A stretch of DNA of 64,000 bases from Paenibacillus sp. R14(2021) (GTDB lineage Bacteria; Bacillota; Bacilli; Paenibacillales; Paenibacillaceae). Position numbers and translations under genes: made by a program. Position 1 is the first letter of the stretch, and each line of letters begins with the position of its first letter. Below are positions 63,888 through 64,000 of the stretch, piece by piece. The stretch covers positions 5,265,001-5,329,000 of the forward strand of contig NZ_CP080269.1 of NCBI RefSeq assembly GCF_019431355.1, given 5' to 3'. The notes beneath the pieces were generated by a model that saw only the letters and a program-made list of their open reading frames with translations, ran no database searches and was not told the origin of the DNA.

Positions 63888-64000
63888 CAAAGCAATTGCA
63901 AGGCATTGCGGCTTCGCCGGGGATCGCCATTGCCCGCGCATTCGTGCTGAACGCGGAAGCCTACGTGCCGGAACGCGTCACCATTGCGAAGCCGGAGCTT
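63884..64000 (+). CDS. ptsI: PTS enzyme I (phosphoenolpyruvate-protein phosphotransferase), 5' part
   Basis: The frame begins with ATG 63884 behind AAGGAGG, overlaps mtlD by 4 nt and runs off the right edge. The 39 visible residues (GIAASPGIAIARAFVL) are the conserved N-terminus of enzyme I. Its place in the mtl operon suggests an enzyme I serving mannitol uptake, either as the only copy or as a paralogue of a ptsHI copy elsewhere. Only 117 nt can be read. Confidence 0.85.
   Translation, partial: MTKQLQGIAASPGIAIARAFVLNAEAYVPERVTIAKPEL

Noticed and set aside
1-64000. CRISPR arrays, toxin-antitoxin or phage-defence genes, prophage genes, tRNA/rRNA
   Set aside because: None seen on either strand; the accessory content is carbohydrate and peptide uptake, and gene remnants.

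Overview
The window looks like a chromosomal segment from an endospore-forming Firmicute of the Paenibacillaceae (Paenibacillus/Cohnella type). This rests on a gerA-gerC-gerB spore germination operon, YesM/YesN-type kinase-regulator pairs placed next to LplB/LplC-type sugar importers, an SLH-anchored secreted glycosidase, HutP, and many GGAGG ribosome binding sites with GTG/TTG starts. No rRNA, tRNA, CRISPR array, prophage or complete insertion sequence was seen. Gene identities are from reading motifs and family resemblance, not from a database search.

Layout. 1-5.3 kb: a lone GH43/GH117-like propeller protein, then a cupin-XRE regulator divergent from tdh-kbl (threonine to glycine plus acetyl-CoA), then a DUF5698/DUF2179 membrane protein. 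5.6-5.9 kb: a truncated IS3 remnant. 6.1-18.0 kb: glycan locus A, with sensor kinase, AraC-type response regulator, lipoprotein binding protein, two permeases, a 1374-aa secreted protein carrying both a GH20 hexosaminidase and a GH29 fucosidase, and a Gfo/Idh/MocA oxidoreductase. 18.2-21.9 kb: germination receptor operon. 22-24 kb: iron alcohol dehydrogenase followed by decayed SDR and HxlR genes. 24-28.4 kb: fructan-related pair, a degenerate GH32 scaffold fused to an (alpha/alpha)6 domain and an intact GH32, then a broken GH43. 28.5-29.3 kb: an orphan hutP. 29.6-35.4 kb: a complete opp-type peptide importer. 35.5-36.7 kb: a YmaF-like His-rich protein and a UPF0173 hydrolase. 36.9-45.7 kb: glycan locus B (kinase, regulator, binding protein, MalF/MalG permeases, GH43). 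45.8-46.4 kb: a chimeric permease remnant. 46.5-47.9 kb: ArsR plus two SRPBCC proteins and a DUF1059 protein. 48.1-56.6 kb: GH31 alpha-xylosidase, divergent AraC regulator, and a 1573-aa GH27 protein with SLH anchor. 56.9-58.2 kb: acetamidase/formamidase. 58.6-64 kb: mannitol PTS operon mtlA-mtlR-mtlF-mtlD running into a ptsI-like gene cut by the window edge.

How it works together. Most of the window is for capture and breakdown of complex carbohydrates. Loci A and B share one plan: a two-component system with its own terminator, then a lipoprotein binding protein, an intercistronic stem-loop, two permeases and a hydrolase. Neither importer carries its own ATPase gene, so a shared MsmX/UgpC-type ATPase elsewhere is expected. 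The secreted enzymes would act on fucosylated GlcNAc glycans (locus A) and on alpha-galactosides at the cell surface (GH27-SLH). The GH31 and GH32 enzymes lack signal peptides and look cytoplasmic. CcpA-like cre boxes sit in the GH27 and mtlA promoter regions.

The most unusual items are the degenerate-GH32/(alpha/alpha)6 fusion, the GH20-GH29 fusion with duplicated flanking modules, the mosaic of partial repeats in the GH27-SLH protein, the orphan hutP with a UAG-rich leader, and a cluster of decayed genes showing recent gene loss. I did not find a clear new defence or mobile system.
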